Source: Massilia sp. Root335 (GTDB lineage Bacteria > Pseudomonadota > Gammaproteobacteria > Burkholderiales > Burkholderiaceae_D). From it: 64,000 nt of DNA. The position numbers and the translations under genes are program-made. Positions 1 to 10,537 of the stretch are shown here, one piece after another; the first letter of the stretch is position 1, and each line of letters opens with the position of its first letter. The stretch lies in NCBI RefSeq assembly GCF_001425685.1, contig NZ_LMCY01000005.1, positions 62,271 to 126,270 of the forward strand, given 5' to 3'. The notes beneath the pieces were generated by a model. The model did no database searches. It saw nothing but the letters and a program-made list of their open reading frames with translations, and was not told the DNA's origin.

Positions 1-917
1 GCGTAGCTCGTGCCCGGCGGATGGTCGGCATCCGCCAGCGCGTGATACTGCCCGGCCGGGTCGAACTGGAGGATGCGTCCGCCCGCGCCGCTCGCGTACA
101 GATAGCCGTCGTGCGTCAGCGCCAGCGCGACGGGGCGCCGCAGCAGCGGACGCCGCTCGGCCTCGGGTGCGCGCGCCAGCGTCGTCACGGCGCCGGCCGT
201 GTCGATGCGCCGGATCGCGTTGTTGCCGGTATCGGCGACGAACAGCACGCCGTGCTTGTCGACCGCGATGGCGCAGGGCGTATCGAATGCCGCCGCGACG
301 CCGACGCCGTCCAGGTAGGCGGGCGTGCCGCTGCCGGCCACCGTCGTCACCGCGCCGTCCCTGGCGATGCGCCGGATGCGGTCGTTGTAGGTGTCGGCCA
401 CGTAGACGTTGCCGTCGCGGTCGACGGCCACGCCGACCGGCCCGTCGAAACCGGCGCCGCCGCCCGCCAGCGTGCTCACCCTGCCGTCGGGCGCCACCTT
501 GCGGATCGCGTTGTTGCGGGTGTCGGCCACGTAGAGGTTGCCCAGGCGGTCGATGGCCAGCGCCGACGGCGTGTCGAACGCGGCGGCGGCGCCCAGGCCG
601 TCCGCGAAGCCCGCGCGGCCGCCGGCGAAGGTCGTCATCCGGCCGTCGGGCGCAATGCGGCGGATGCAGCTGCAGTCGCCGCCGTCGGCCACGAACACGT
701 TGCCGTGGGCGTCGACGACGGTGCCGAACGGATCGCCGAAGCGGCCCGCCAGCGGCATCACGCGTGCGCTCCACGCGGCCCTGGTCGGCGCGTCCGCGGG
801 GCGCCAGAAGGGCCGTCCCGGCGTGGCGTCCTGGCGGGCGTTGAAGACGTACAGCGCCGTACCCCCGGCCAGCACGACGGCGCCCGCGAGCGCCGCGGCG
901 AGAGGTTTGCGCTTCAC
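1..917 (-). CDS. NHL-repeat beta-propeller protein, C-terminus cut by window edge
   Basis: An open frame reads from a GTG at 917 to the window edge (about 305 codons, no stop reached). The N-terminus is a basic start followed by a hydrophobic stretch (about residues 5-24), so it is probably a signal peptide or membrane anchor. After that come repeated units of about 55 residues with the pattern VAxDxxGNVYVADxxNxxIRRIxxDGxVTTxAG, at least four visible, which is the NHL six-bladed propeller signature. The GTG follows directly on the TAA of the DUF885 gene upstream (TAAGTG, no gap), suggesting translational coupling. NHL propellers bind ligands or proteins; no catalytic domain is visible in the part seen. 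The precise role is unknown. Confidence 0.8.
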   Translation of the reverse strand, partial: MKRKPLAAALAGAVVLAGGTALYVFNARQDATPGRPFWRPADAPTRAAWSARVMPLAGRFGDPFGTVVDAHGNVFVADGGDCSCIRRIAPDGRMTTFAGGRAGFADGLGAAAAFDTPSALAIDRLGNLYVADTRNNAIRKVAPDGRVSTLAGGGAGFDGPVGVAVDRDGNVYVADTYNDRIRRIARDGAVTTVAGSGTPAYLDGVGVAAAFDTPCAIAVDKHGVLFVADTGNNAIRRIDTAGAVTTLARAPEAERRPLLRRPVALALTHDGYLYASGAGGRILQFDPAGQYHALADADHPPGTSY

Positions 918-2804
918 TTACCGCATCAACTCGCCGATGATCTTGACCGGCGCATTCCCGTACCCCAGGAACTGGTCGTGGAACTGCTTGAGGTCGAAGC
1001 GGTCGCCCAGCTGCTGCTTGCGGCGTTCGCGCAGTTCCATGATGTCGCTGTAGCCGCTGAAATAGCTGGACAGCTGCACGGACGACAGCTGCGCGCGACG
1101 CCATTTTTCGGCCGCTTCCTGCGGGGTCTGGAAGGCCTGGCGCACCAGCAGGTCCATGGCCTGCTCGCGCGTCATGCCCAGCACGTGCACGCTGTAGTCG
1201 AGGATCGTGTTGGAGACGCTGCGCAGGTTCCACTTGCACCACATCAGCCACAGCTCCGGCGCGTTGTCGCCGTAGCCCGAATCCAGCATCATGCGCTCGC
1301 CGTACACGGCCCAGCCCTCGACCATCGCGCCGTTGCCGAACAGGGTTTTCACCAGCGAGGGCGAACGGTTGGCGTTCATCAGCTGCGTGTAGTGGCCCGG
1401 GATCGCCTCGTGGATGTTCAGGATTTGCAGCATCCAGTTGTTGTACTCGCGCAGGCTGCTTTCGGCCTGCTCGGGCGTGAGGCCGTCCAGCGGCGTCACG
1501 TTGTAATAGGTTTTATCCTTCGGACGGTACGGCCCCGGCGCATCGATGCTGGCGCCGGCGACGCCGCGCTGGTACAGCGGCGTCTCGCGCACGACGAGCG
1601 GCTTGCTCGGATCGATCGTCACGAGGTTGTTCTTGACGACCCAGTCCTGCAACTGCGGGATCTGGCGGCGGATCTCGGACAGGAAGTTCGCCGGCGTCGT
1701 GTGCTGCAGCGAGAGCTTGTCGATCACCATGCCGATCTTCTTGTAGCGGTCGGCCGGCTTGGCGGTGCCGGCACCCACGGTCTTGTCCCACAACTGGTCC
1801 GACAAAGCGTCCATGCGCGTAAGGAGTTCGTCGCGCGCGGCCAGCGCCTTGCGGTAGGTCTGTTCGCCCGTGTTGGACGACTGGATCTCGAAGGCGAACT
1901 TTTGTTCGTACAGGTCCTTCCCGATGCGGAACGAGCGGGCGCGCTGCATTTGCACCTGCGATTTATCGAGGTCCGTCAAAAAGTCGACCCAGCCCAGCAC
2001 CGCCGTGCCGGCGTTCGCGATGCGCACGGCGAAGATCGCCTTTTCCTGCGGCGAGAGAATCGATTCCTGCGCGGCCTTGCCGAGGTCCGCCAGCACGACG
2101 AGCGTGCCCGGCGCCTGCTGGATCGCCAGTTGCGTGTGTTCGTGCGTCGGGTTGACGATGGACGCCTGCGCCGCCTGGTAATAGGCCGGCACGTCGGCCA
2201 GGCGTTTCAGGATCGTGCGCAGGCGCTGTGCCTTGGCCGCGTATTCCGTATTCAGGATCAGGTCGAAGGCCTGCGCCACGTTGTATTCGGCCGGGTTCCA
2301 TTCGAACTCGCGGAACGTGGTCAGCTGCCAGCGGTCGTATTTGAGTTTGTTGAGGAGGACGGCGAGGTCGGTGCGCTGGTTCGGCGACAGCTTGTCGGCG
2401 TTCAGCTTGCCGAACTTGTCGAGCCATTCGTCGATGAAGGCGAGGCGCTTCGCGCGCGAGGCGGCGTCCGGAATCGTCAGCCTGGCGGCCGCATCGAACT
2501 TGCCGACGTAGATGCCGTCTTCCGGATCGATGCGCCACAGCGCGGTGAGGAATTGCATGGACAGCGAGTCCATGAAGCGGTCGTTGCGGTTCTGCGGCGC
2601 GGCGACGACGGATGGCGCGGTCTTGTTGCGCGCTTCGTTGTGGGAGCGCCCTTTGGCGGCGGGCGCCCTGGCCTTGCTCTTCGACGAGACCTTGGCCTTC
2701 GTGCTGTGTGGCGAGGCCTTGTGATGGGGTTTGGTGCGCGCACTCGCCGGCGCCAGCGCGACGCTGGTCAGCAGTACGGCAAGCGCGATTTTCGATTTCA
2801 TCAT
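918..2804 (-). CDS. DUF885-family secreted metallopeptidase-like protein
   Basis: A 628-residue protein. I chose the ATG at 2804 (MMKSKIALAVLL) because a clean signal peptide follows, ending near ...APASA; an upstream in-frame extension is arginine-rich and looks untranslated. A low-complexity Lys/Ala/Ser linker (about residues 24-65) precedes the DUF885 domain. The family's HExxPGH motif is present as HEAIPGHY at about residues 464-471; in the family it is thought to bind zinc. The product is probably exported to the periplasm or outside and may cleave peptides, but the substrate is not shown by the sequence. It lies 168 bp after the SNF2 helicase gene on the same strand and abuts the NHL gene. 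Confidence 0.85.
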   Translation of the reverse strand: MMKSKIALAVLLTSVALAPASARTKPHHKASPHSTKAKVSSKSKARAPAAKGRSHNEARNKTAPSVVAAPQNRNDRFMDSLSMQFLTALWRIDPEDGIYVGKFDAAARLTIPDAASRAKRLAFIDEWLDKFGKLNADKLSPNQRTDLAVLLNKLKYDRWQLTTFREFEWNPAEYNVAQAFDLILNTEYAAKAQRLRTILKRLADVPAYYQAAQASIVNPTHEHTQLAIQQAPGTLVVLADLGKAAQESILSPQEKAIFAVRIANAGTAVLGWVDFLTDLDKSQVQMQRARSFRIGKDLYEQKFAFEIQSSNTGEQTYRKALAARDELLTRMDALSDQLWDKTVGAGTAKPADRYKKIGMVIDKLSLQHTTPANFLSEIRRQIPQLQDWVVKNNLVTIDPSKPLVVRETPLYQRGVAGASIDAPGPYRPKDKTYYNVTPLDGLTPEQAESSLREYNNWMLQILNIHEAIPGHYTQLMNANRSPSLVKTLFGNGAMVEGWAVYGERMMLDSGYGDNAPELWLMWCKWNLRSVSNTILDYSVHVLGMTREQAMDLLVRQAFQTPQEAAEKWRRAQLSSVQLSSYFSGYSDIMELRERRKQQLGDRFDLKQFHDQFLGYGNAPVKIIGELMR

Positions 2805-2972
2805 GTTCGATCTGCCTGGTTGAATAAAGGGCCAGATGGCACGCATCACGCGGGACGCGCGCGGGGGCGCCAGATTAGCATCATTCGGCCTGCTTGCGGG
2901 TATCTGAAACAATCGGTCACGCCCGTGTCTTGACGCGAACCGCCGCCAACGCCCTCGCAACGGCGCTTATCG

Positions 2973-5900
2973 TCACCCGGACCGCCATTCGGCGGCCGAC
3001 GGCGCGCGCGGGCCCGCGCCACCGGACAGCCCCGCCTGCAGCATGGCCAGCATGTCCGCCGGCGACATGCGCGCGGCCATGTCCGTGCCTTCCAGCAGGC
3101 TGTCGGCGAGGTCGCGCTTGTGGCGGTGCAGGTCGACGATGCCTTCCTCGATCGTGTGGCGTGCGACGAGCCGGTAGATCGTGACGGGCCGTTGCTGGCC
3201 CATGCGGTGCGCGCGGTCGCTCGCCTGGTCTTCCACCGCCGGATTCCACCACGGGTCCATGTGGATCACGTAGTCGGCCGCCGTCAGGTTGATGCCGACG
3301 CCGCCGGCCTTGAGCGAGATGAGGAATAAATCGCCGTCGCCGGCCTGGAACGCATCCACGCGGCGCTTGCGTTCCTGCATCGGGGTCGAGCCGTCGAGGT
3401 ACTGGTAGCGGATGCCGCGTTCATCCAGATGCTTGCGGATCAGGGTGAGGTGGTCGACGAACTGGCTGAACACGAGCGCCTTGTGGCGGTTCTCCAGCAG
3501 TTCGTCGACGAGGCGCGCGAACGTTTCCAGCTTGCTGCTGCGGATGCCGCTGTCGGGCGCGACGAGCACCGGATTGCAGCACGCGCGGCGCAGCTTCATC
3601 ATCTCGGCCAGGATCTGGATCTGTTTTTGCGACTGCGGCGTTTCCAGACTCGCGATGCGTTCCAGCGCTTCGCGCCGCAGCGATTCGTACAGCGCCATCT
3701 CTTCTTCCGAGAGCTGCACGGGCAGATTGACCTCGGTGCGCGGCGGCAGCTCGGACAGCACCTGCGCCTTGGTGCGGCGCAGGATGAACGGCTGCGTGAG
3801 GCGGCGCAGGCGCGTGCGTGCCGCCAGTTCCGCACGCTTGTCCGACGCCTTTTCGATGGGGCCGGCGAAGCGCAACTGAAACTGGTCGCTCGTCCCGAGC
3901 AGGCCCGGATTGATGAACCGGAACAGATTCCACAGCTCGCCCAGGTGATTCTCCAGCGGCGTGCCGGTGGCGACCATTTTGAAATCGCCTTGCAGGGCCA
4001 TCACGGCCGCCGAGCGGCGCGTGTACGGGTTCTTGACGGCCTGCGCTTCGTCCAGCACGATCGTGTGCCAGCGGATGCCCTCGAACAGCGCGGACTCCAG
4101 TTGCAGCAGGCCGTAGCTGGCGACGATCACGTCGAACGGGCCCGCTTCCTTCAGCATCGCGGCGCGGTCGCCGGGGCCGAACAGGCGCACGTTCAGCGTG
4201 GGCGCGAAGCGCTCGGCTTCCGCCAGCCAGTTGGTCGCGACGGACGTCGGCGCCACCACGAGCGTCGGCCCGCCCGGTGCGCGCGCCAGGATCAGCGCGA
4301 GCGCCTGCAACGTCTTGCCGAGGCCCATATCGTCCGCGAGGCAGGCGCCGACGCCCCAGTGCGCGAGGCGGGACAGCCACTCGAAGCCTTCGATCTGGTA
4401 GTCGCGCAGTTCGGCCTGCAGGGTGCCGGGCAACTGCGGCTTGTATTCCGCATTCGCCTGCATGTGTTTCAGATGCGCGCGCCACGCCTTGTCGGCATCG
4501 ACGCCGCCCGCGTCCTGGGCCATCTCTTCCAGCGCGAAGCTGGCGAGCGGATGGAAGCGCAGCGCGTCCTTGTCCGCATCGCTGTAGGCGGACAAATCCA
4601 GCAGGCGGCGGTGCAGTTCGTGCGTGAGCGCGAGGAACTGGTTGTCGCCGAGCGCGATGAAACGGTCCTCGCGCACGCGCGCGAGCAGCTCGCGCAAGTC
4701 CATCACCTTGTTCTCGTCGACCTGCACGTCGCCGTTGGCCGCGAACCAGTCCTTGTCGCGCCGGATCTGCAGGCGCACGGACTTCGACGTGATCTTCTTC
4801 GACACGCGGAACGATTCGCCCTCGGGCCACGCGACGAGGACCCGGGAGGCATCCAGTTCCTGCAGCTGGACGACCAGTTCCAGGCAGTGGATCGGCGCCG
4901 CGAGCAGCCACTCGCCGTGTTCCATCTCCGCCTGCTCCAGCGCGGGCAGGTCGGCCAGCAGCTGGCGCTCGGCCTCGCGTTCGCCATTGAGATCGCGGCG
5001 CGCTTCCGTGCGCACGCCCGCCAAGTCGGCGATCACGCTTTCCGCGCCGTCGCCCGGACGGAAGTACGGACCGGCAGCGGGCAGCGGCCGCACCATCACC
5101 TGGATGCGCAAGCCCTGCTGGTAAGGCAGCAGGTTGACGTGCAGGCGCGGGTCGGCCGCCACCTGCTCGATGTCCGCCGCGCTGCCGCCGATGTCCGACT
5201 GCACGGTGACGATGGAGGCGATGGCGCTGATCGCCTGCAGCACGCGCTTCTCCGCTTCGAGCGGCACTTCCAGTCCGTCGCCGACGATGGCGCCGATGCG
5301 GCGGTGCTCGTCTTTTACGCGCACGATGCGCAATCGCGTCGGCGTCTCCTTCGTGACGACGACGTCGCCCTGCTGCTCGCGCAAGGGCGGCACCAGCGAG
5401 ATCCGGACCTTGCCGCCGCCGGCGCGCACGACCAGCTGCGGTTCGCCCGGCAGCAGTTCGATGCGCGTGCCCGGCGAATCCATCCAGAACAGCAGCGGGT
5501 GGCCGGCCAGCGCGGCCACGGCCTTGTCCAGGTCGAATTCATAGCGCGTGCCGGTGCCGCTGTAGTAGCGGAAGGCGCCGATGCTGGCGGCCACCTGCAC
5601 GTCCTGCGCGGTGAGAAAGTCCAGCTCCGCCGCGTCTTCCGCGAGGCGCTTGAGGCCCAGCGGACGGCCGCGCGTCCAGCCGCCCTGCACGTCGCGTTTC
5701 TGTTCCCTCGGTTCGATGGCGCGCACGCCCAGGTGCGCGTCCCACGCGACCAGCCAGGCGAGGCGCGATTCCTTCACGACTTCCACGTTCACGGCCGGCT
5801 GCAGGTTGATGAGGGCGTTCAGCTGGCGCTCCCACGGCTGTTCGCGCTCGAACCACAGGGCGAGGTCGACGAAGCGGTGCTGCTGGCGCAGCGCGATCGC

Positions 5901-7142
5901 CTGCCGCTCGATGCCGATCATCCCCAATTGGCCCAGCACGGACGCGATCTGCGCCGCGATGAAATCGAAGCCCGCGGCCAGCGCCACCTCGAACTGCTGT
6001 TCCAGCATGGCACGCTTGTCGGCAAGTTGCGGCATGCCGAGCCACCAGTGCAGCAGGGCGCGGAACATCACCGGCTGCAAGCCGGTTTCCCAGTTGCGCG
6101 ACGGGAGCACCTCGGCATCGACCGTGCCGCCGCGGATCTGGCGCAGCATCGACAATTGCTGGTACACGGCGGTGTCGTGGCTTTGCACGGCGCGCGTGGC
6201 GTTGTCCAGGTAGGCCTCGGCGGCCTTCGCGTGCTTCGGGTCGTCGCTGCGCAGCAGTGCCGTCACATACAGATGGCCGCCGATGCCCTCGAACACGGCT
6301 TTTCTCTTGCCCGTCTCGCGCCGGAGCAGCTTCAATGCCTTGTCGAAGCCGGCCAGCGCGGGTGCCGTGTCGCCCCGCAGCAGTTGCAGCACGCTGTGGT
6401 AGTACAGGGTCGCGGATTCGTCGAGGTCGACGAGCAGGCCGGCCGCGGCGTCGAGGCGGCCGCACAAAATGAAATGCTCGGCCAGTGCCGTGCGCAGCAC
6501 CATCGACGCGCCGCCTTGCGCGACAAGGTCTTCCGCGTAGGCGCGGATCGCGGGCGCGCTCGCGGGTTCGCGCTGCACGTGGTTGACGAGGACGGCGAGC
6601 ACGTCGTCGCGCACGAGGCCATTGATGCGCTCCATCAGGTCCGGCTCGAACGGCCGCGCGCAGATGTCGACGAGCGGATGCAGGTACGCCGCTTCGTGGC
6701 AGCGCAGGCAGGCGGCGAGCAGCGGTGCGATGGTCTTCGGGCCTTCGCCGGCCAGCAGCGCCATGCGCAGCAGCGCGACGCCCTGGCGGTAGCTGCGCAG
6801 CATGGGCGTGCCCTGCCAGTCGACGCGCAGCGGCGTCACCTGCTGGTAGACCTCGCGCAGTTCGTTGAACCGGCGCGCGCGCAGCACCCACTGGATGGCG
6901 GGCCAGGCGACATCGGCGTCGATCGTGTAGCCGCGCGACGGCAGTTCGCCGATCAGGCCATCGGCGCGCAGGCGTTCGAGCGCTTCGGCCACGTCGTCCT
7001 CGTTCGCGCTGGCCGCAAGCGGCGCCAGGTGGTCGTGGATGCGGCGCCGTCCCATCGGTTCGCCGGTCAGCGCCAGCAGCGCGAGGATCAGTTTCCGGCG
7101 CTCGTCGCAGGCCTCGACCACCGCGTGCAACACCTCACTCAT
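2973..7142 (-). CDS. SNF2/Rad54-family DEAD/DEAH-box helicase (ATPase)
   Basis: A very large protein of 1389 residues. The ATG at 7142 overlaps the stop of the upstream S9 peptidase gene (ATGA), which fixes the start. The helicase core is C-terminal: motif I DDMGLGKT at about 935-942, motif II DEAQ at about 1030, then the helicase-C lobe with YLDGSTP, GGVGINLT (about 1280) and HRMGQQRPV (about 1312). This is the Swi2/Snf2 class of DNA translocases that remodel protein-DNA complexes without classical strand separation. The ~900-residue N-terminal region has no domain I recognise, but begins with a short winged-helix-like segment. Likely cytoplasmic and nucleoid-associated. The cellular target in bacteria is unclear. 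Confidence 0.9.
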   Translation of the reverse strand: MSEVLHAVVEACDERRKLILALLALTGEPMGRRRIHDHLAPLAASANEDDVAEALERLRADGLIGELPSRGYTIDADVAWPAIQWVLRARRFNELREVYQQVTPLRVDWQGTPMLRSYRQGVALLRMALLAGEGPKTIAPLLAACLRCHEAAYLHPLVDICARPFEPDLMERINGLVRDDVLAVLVNHVQREPASAPAIRAYAEDLVAQGGASMVLRTALAEHFILCGRLDAAAGLLVDLDESATLYYHSVLQLLRGDTAPALAGFDKALKLLRRETGKRKAVFEGIGGHLYVTALLRSDDPKHAKAAEAYLDNATRAVQSHDTAVYQQLSMLRQIRGGTVDAEVLPSRNWETGLQPVMFRALLHWWLGMPQLADKRAMLEQQFEVALAAGFDFIAAQIASVLGQLGMIGIERQAIALRQQHRFVDLALWFEREQPWERQLNALINLQPAVNVEVVKESRLAWLVAWDAHLGVRAIEPREQKRDVQGGWTRGRPLGLKRLAEDAAELDFLTAQDVQVAASIGAFRYYSGTGTRYEFDLDKAVAALAGHPLLFWMDSPGTRIELLPGEPQLVVRAGGGKVRISLVPPLREQQGDVVVTKETPTRLRIVRVKDEHRRIGAIVGDGLEVPLEAEKRVLQAISAIASIVTVQSDIGGSAADIEQVAADPRLHVNLLPYQQGLRIQVMVRPLPAAGPYFRPGDGAESVIADLAGVRTEARRDLNGEREAERQLLADLPALEQAEMEHGEWLLAAPIHCLELVVQLQELDASRVLVAWPEGESFRVSKKITSKSVRLQIRRDKDWFAANGDVQVDENKVMDLRELLARVREDRFIALGDNQFLALTHELHRRLLDLSAYSDADKDALRFHPLASFALEEMAQDAGGVDADKAWRAHLKHMQANAEYKPQLPGTLQAELRDYQIEGFEWLSRLAHWGVGACLADDMGLGKTLQALALILARAPGGPTLVVAPTSVATNWLAEAERFAPTLNVRLFGPGDRAAMLKEAGPFDVIVASYGLLQLESALFEGIRWHTIVLDEAQAVKNPYTRRSAAVMALQGDFKMVATGTPLENHLGELWNLFRFINPGLLGTSDQFQLRFAGPIEKASDKRAELAARTRLRRLTQPFILRRTKAQVLSELPPRTEVNLPVQLSEEEMALYESLRREALERIASLETPQSQKQIQILAEMMKLRRACCNPVLVAPDSGIRSSKLETFARLVDELLENRHKALVFSQFVDHLTLIRKHLDERGIRYQYLDGSTPMQERKRRVDAFQAGDGDLFLISLKAGGVGINLTAADYVIHMDPWWNPAVEDQASDRAHRMGQQRPVTIYRLVARHTIEEGIVDLHRHKRDLADSLLEGTDMAARMSPADMLAMLQAGLSGGAGPRAPSAAEWRSG

Positions 7143-9082
7143 GCAGGCAGGTTCTCGATCCCGATGGCCGGCAGGCTGGTCGGAACGGGAATGCCGAACA
7201 CGCGCAGATAGAAATACAGCTCCGCTTCGAGCGTGCGCACGATGCTCTCGGCCTTGCGGAAGCCGTGGCCTTCGCCTTCCAGCGTGACGTAGGCGACCGG
7301 CACGCCGCGGGCGCGCAGGGCGCACACCATCACTTCCGATTGCGGCGGCGGCACGACCTTGTCGTCCAGGCCCTGGAAGAAGATCATCGGCCGGTGCAGC
7401 TTATCGGTATGGTTGATGGGCGAGCGCTCGGCGTAGACGCGGTCGGCGCTTTCCTTCGGCGCGATCAGGTATTCGTTGTAGTGCGATTCGAACTTGTGCG
7501 AGTCGGCGTCCAGGCCCTTCAGGTCGGACACGCCGTAATAGCTGGCGCCGGCCTTGAACACGTCGTGGAAGGCGAGGGCGCACAAGGTCGTCAGGCCGCC
7601 GGCGCTGCCGCCGCGGATCACGAGGCGCTCGCGGTCCACGAGGTCCTGGTCGGCCAGATACTGGGCGCCGGCCACGCAATCCTCGACGTCGATCACGCCC
7701 CACTGGCCCTTGAGCAGGTCGCGGTAGGCGCGGCCGAAGCCGGTGCTGCCGCCATAGTTCACGTCCAGCACGGCGACGCCGCGGCTGGTCCAGAACTGCG
7801 TGGCCAGTTTCAGGGTGCTGGACGCCATGCCGGTCGGACCGCCGTGGCCGATCACCATCAGCGGCGGCAGCTCGCCCGGCTGCGGCGCGTAGTCGCGGTT
7901 GGTGGGCGGATAGTAAAACGCGTACGACGTGCGTCCATCCTTGCTCGGGTAGCGGATGCTTTGCGGGACGGACAGGTAGCCCACGTCCGGCAACTGTTCG
8001 ATCGAGCGCGCCGGCACGTCGCGCTGGCCGGTGGCCAGGTCGATGCAGGCGATTTCCGCCGCCAGCGTGGGCGCGCCGCCCAGCAGCGCCACGGTGTCGC
8101 CGGCCACGCGCAGCTCGCGGATTTCCTGGTAGGGCGTGTCGATGTCGGCCAGCCTGCCGCAGGCCGTGTCGATGCGCGCGAGGCGGCTGACGCCATGTTC
8201 GATGTACGTGCAGACGATTTCCGTGGCCGAGCGGAAGCCGTACATGCTGTTCCCGAAGGTCCAGTGCGGGCCGCCGAATTCGGCCGCGCGCGGGCACACG
8301 CCATGCACGACGCCGTGCTCGTAGCGGTACAGGTTCCACCAGCCGCTGCGGTCGGAGACGAAGTGCAGCGTTCCGTCCGGCGACCATTCCGGCTGGACGA
8401 TGGCTTCCTCGGCGCCGCCCGCGACCAGCCGGCCGTCCAGCAGCGTGCCGTCGGCGCCGATCTCGGCCAGCCACAGTTCCGTCCCCTGCCACGGCATGCG
8501 CGGGTGGTCCCAGCTCAGCCAGGCGAGCTGCGTGCCGTCCGGCGAAATGCGCGGCGACGAATAGAAATCGTTGCCGTCGACGAGCACCGTCTGCGTGCCG
8601 TCGGCGCCGAGCGCGCACAGCGTGTTCTGCGGATAGGTGCCGCCCGCCGAATGGTCTTCGCGCACGCCGATCAGGCGAAGGTGGCAGCGGTCCAGCACGA
8701 AGTCGGCCCAGCGTTCGGCGCCACCGGCGCTCACCGGCTGCGGCGCGCCGCCCCCGATGCGGTCGATGCGGTAGACGCGGTTGTCGGCGAAGTTCGAGAA
8801 CCAGATGTGGCTGTCCGCGACCAGCGTGGCGCCGCCGCCGTACTCGTGCACGCGGGTGCGCACGTTGAACGGGGCCGGCGTCAGTTCCTCGACCTGCCCG
8901 CCGCGGCTGCGCATCAGCGTGTTGCGGCCGCCCTCGCTGGCGCGGCCGGCCAGCCAGTAGACGTCGCCGCCATCGAGCAGCACCTGCGACAGCGGCGTGG
9001 CGCCGGCCGCGACGATGGCGGCGGTGATCGGGGAAGTCCAGGCGCCGCAGGGCGTGGCCTGTTTGCGGGTGGTGTCGGTCAT
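7139..9082 (-). CDS. S9 family prolyl oligopeptidase-like serine peptidase
   Basis: A 647-residue cytoplasmic-looking protein with no signal peptide. The ATG at 9082 (MTDTTRKQ) is preceded by AGGA at good spacing; the longer reading upstream is not needed. N-terminal half: beta-propeller of TolB/WD40-like repeats. C-terminal half: alpha/beta hydrolase with nucleophile in GGSAGG (Ser at about 492), Asp in GLDDKVVPP (about 572) and His in EGEGHGF (about 605), so the Ser-Asp-His triad is intact. It resembles dipeptidyl aminopeptidase/acylaminoacyl peptidase enzymes that trim short peptides. It overlaps the SNF2 gene by 4 bp and is divergent from hemE, with 144 bp between the two starts. Confidence 0.9.
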   Translation of the reverse strand: MTDTTRKQATPCGAWTSPITAAIVAAGATPLSQVLLDGGDVYWLAGRASEGGRNTLMRSRGGQVEELTPAPFNVRTRVHEYGGGATLVADSHIWFSNFADNRVYRIDRIGGGAPQPVSAGGAERWADFVLDRCHLRLIGVREDHSAGGTYPQNTLCALGADGTQTVLVDGNDFYSSPRISPDGTQLAWLSWDHPRMPWQGTELWLAEIGADGTLLDGRLVAGGAEEAIVQPEWSPDGTLHFVSDRSGWWNLYRYEHGVVHGVCPRAAEFGGPHWTFGNSMYGFRSATEIVCTYIEHGVSRLARIDTACGRLADIDTPYQEIRELRVAGDTVALLGGAPTLAAEIACIDLATGQRDVPARSIEQLPDVGYLSVPQSIRYPSKDGRTSYAFYYPPTNRDYAPQPGELPPLMVIGHGGPTGMASSTLKLATQFWTSRGVAVLDVNYGGSTGFGRAYRDLLKGQWGVIDVEDCVAGAQYLADQDLVDRERLVIRGGSAGGLTTLCALAFHDVFKAGASYYGVSDLKGLDADSHKFESHYNEYLIAPKESADRVYAERSPINHTDKLHRPMIFFQGLDDKVVPPPQSEVMVCALRARGVPVAYVTLEGEGHGFRKAESIVRTLEAELYFYLRVFGIPVPTSLPAIGIENLPA

Positions 9083-9226
9083 GGTCGGTCCTGAAGATGG
9101 GGGACGGCAGCGGGAAGACAAGCATTATAAGTGCCCGCCGCGGCGAAGCATGTCCGGGAAGTCGCCTGCGCGCGCCAGGAATGCGATAATAAACGTTTGC
9201 CCTCGATTTCGACCGGATTGTCAGCC

Positions 9227-10309
9227 ATGCCACAATTTGCCCCGCTCCAGAACGACACCTTCCTGCGTGCGCTGCTGCGCCAGCCGACGGACTACACGCC
9301 GGTGTGGTTGATGCGCCAGGCGGGGCGCTACCTGCCGGAGTACCGCGCCACGCGCGCGCGCGCCGGCTCGTTCCTGGGGCTGGCCAAGAATCCCGACTTC
9401 GCCACCGAAGTCACGCTGCAGCCGATCGACCGCTATCCGCTGGACGCGTCGATCCTGTTCTCGGACATCCTGACCGTGCCGGACGCGATGGGCCTGGGCC
9501 TGTATTTCGAGGATGGCGAAGGCCCGAAATTCGAGCGTACCGTCCGCACCGAAGCCGAAGTCGCCGCCCTGCGCGTGCCCGACATGGCGTCCCTGCAGTA
9601 CGTGTTCGACGCCGTGACGTCGATCCGCACGGCGCTGAACGGCCGCGTGCCGCTGATCGGCTTTTCGGGCAGCCCCTGGACCCTGGCCTGCTACATGGTC
9701 GAAGGCGGCGGCTCGCGCGAATTCCACACGATCAAAAAGATGCTGTATGCGCGTCCGGACCTGATGCACCGCATCCTGGACATCAATGCGGAAGCCGTCG
9801 CGCAATACCTGAACGCCCAGATCGACGCGGGCGCGCAGGCCGTCATGATCTTCGATTCCTGGGGCGGCGCGCTCGCGGACGGCGCCTACCAGGCGTTCTC
9901 GCTCGCGTCCATGCGCAAGGTCGTCGCGCAACTCCAGCGCGAGAAAGACGGCGTGCGCATCCCGGCCATCGTGTTCACGAAGGGCGGCGGCCTGTGGCTG
10001 GACGAGATGGCCGACATCGGCGCGGACGCGCTGGGCGTGGACTGGACCGTCAACCTGGGCCGCGCGCGCGCCCAGGTCGGCGACCGCGTCGCCCTGCAGG
10101 GCAACCTCGATCCCGCCATCCTGTTCGCCGGTCCGGAGCAGATCCGCGCCGAGGTCGAAAAGGCGCTCGCCAGCTACGGCACCCCGTCCGCCGGCCACGG
10201 CCACGTATTCAATCTCGGCCACGGCATCTCGCAATTCACGCCGCCGGAGTCGGTGACGGCGATGGTCCACGCCGTGCACGATTTCAGCCGCCGCCAGCGC
10301 ACCGCCTGA
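9227..10309 (+). CDS. hemE: Uroporphyrinogen decarboxylase
   Basis: A 360-residue enzyme of tetrapyrrole synthesis that removes four acetate carboxyls from uroporphyrinogen III to give coproporphyrinogen III in the cytosol. The start at 9227 ([18 protein letters not shown]) matches family N-termini; an in-frame ORF extends 96 bp further upstream but lacks family similarity. Signature segments are complete: [11 protein letters not shown] near the N-terminus, [10 protein letters not shown] in the middle, and GNLDP and NLGHGI near the end. Full length for the family. It is the first gene after the switch from minus- to plus-strand coding and lies upstream of the DnaA-box gap and priA. Confidence 0.97.
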   Translation: MPQFAPLQNDTFLRALLRQPTDYTPVWLMRQAGRYLPEYRATRARAGSFLGLAKNPDFATEVTLQPIDRYPLDASILFSDILTVPDAMGLGLYFEDGEGPKFERTVRTEAEVAALRVPDMASLQYVFDAVTSIRTALNGRVPLIGFSGSPWTLACYMVEGGGSREFHTIKKMLYARPDLMHRILDINAEAVAQYLNAQIDAGAQAVMIFDSWGGALADGAYQAFSLASMRKVVAQLQREKDGVRIPAIVFTKGGGLWLDEMADIGADALGVDWTVNLGRARAQVGDRVALQGNLDPAILFAGPEQIRAEVEKALASYGTPSAGHGHVFNLGHGISQFTPPESVTAMVHAVHDFSRRQRTA

Positions 10310-10537
10310 CGTCCGCCGCGCTGCCGTCCTTTGCGCAGCGCGATAAGCGTGCAATCACACTTATTCACAATAATTTGCGCTGCGCCGGCGCGGACTGTAG
10401 AAATATACAGTGGCCGCCCGCATATGGTAAGTAATTGATTTTATTGGATTTAGTGCCGCCGTGAGGGCGTCGTGCCGGTGTGCTTCCCAGGGAGTGACCG
10501 GTTATCCACCGAAGCTGTCAGCCTATTGTTCACAAAG

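Noticed and set aside
21-2933. 970-codon plus-strand open frame
   Set aside because: Antisense to the NHL and DUF885 genes, both with recognisable motifs and starts.
3429-7211. Very long plus-strand open frame opposite the SNF2 helicase gene
   Set aside because: His/Gln/Arg/Asp-rich antisense reading typical of high-GC DNA; the minus strand encodes a clear helicase with all motifs.
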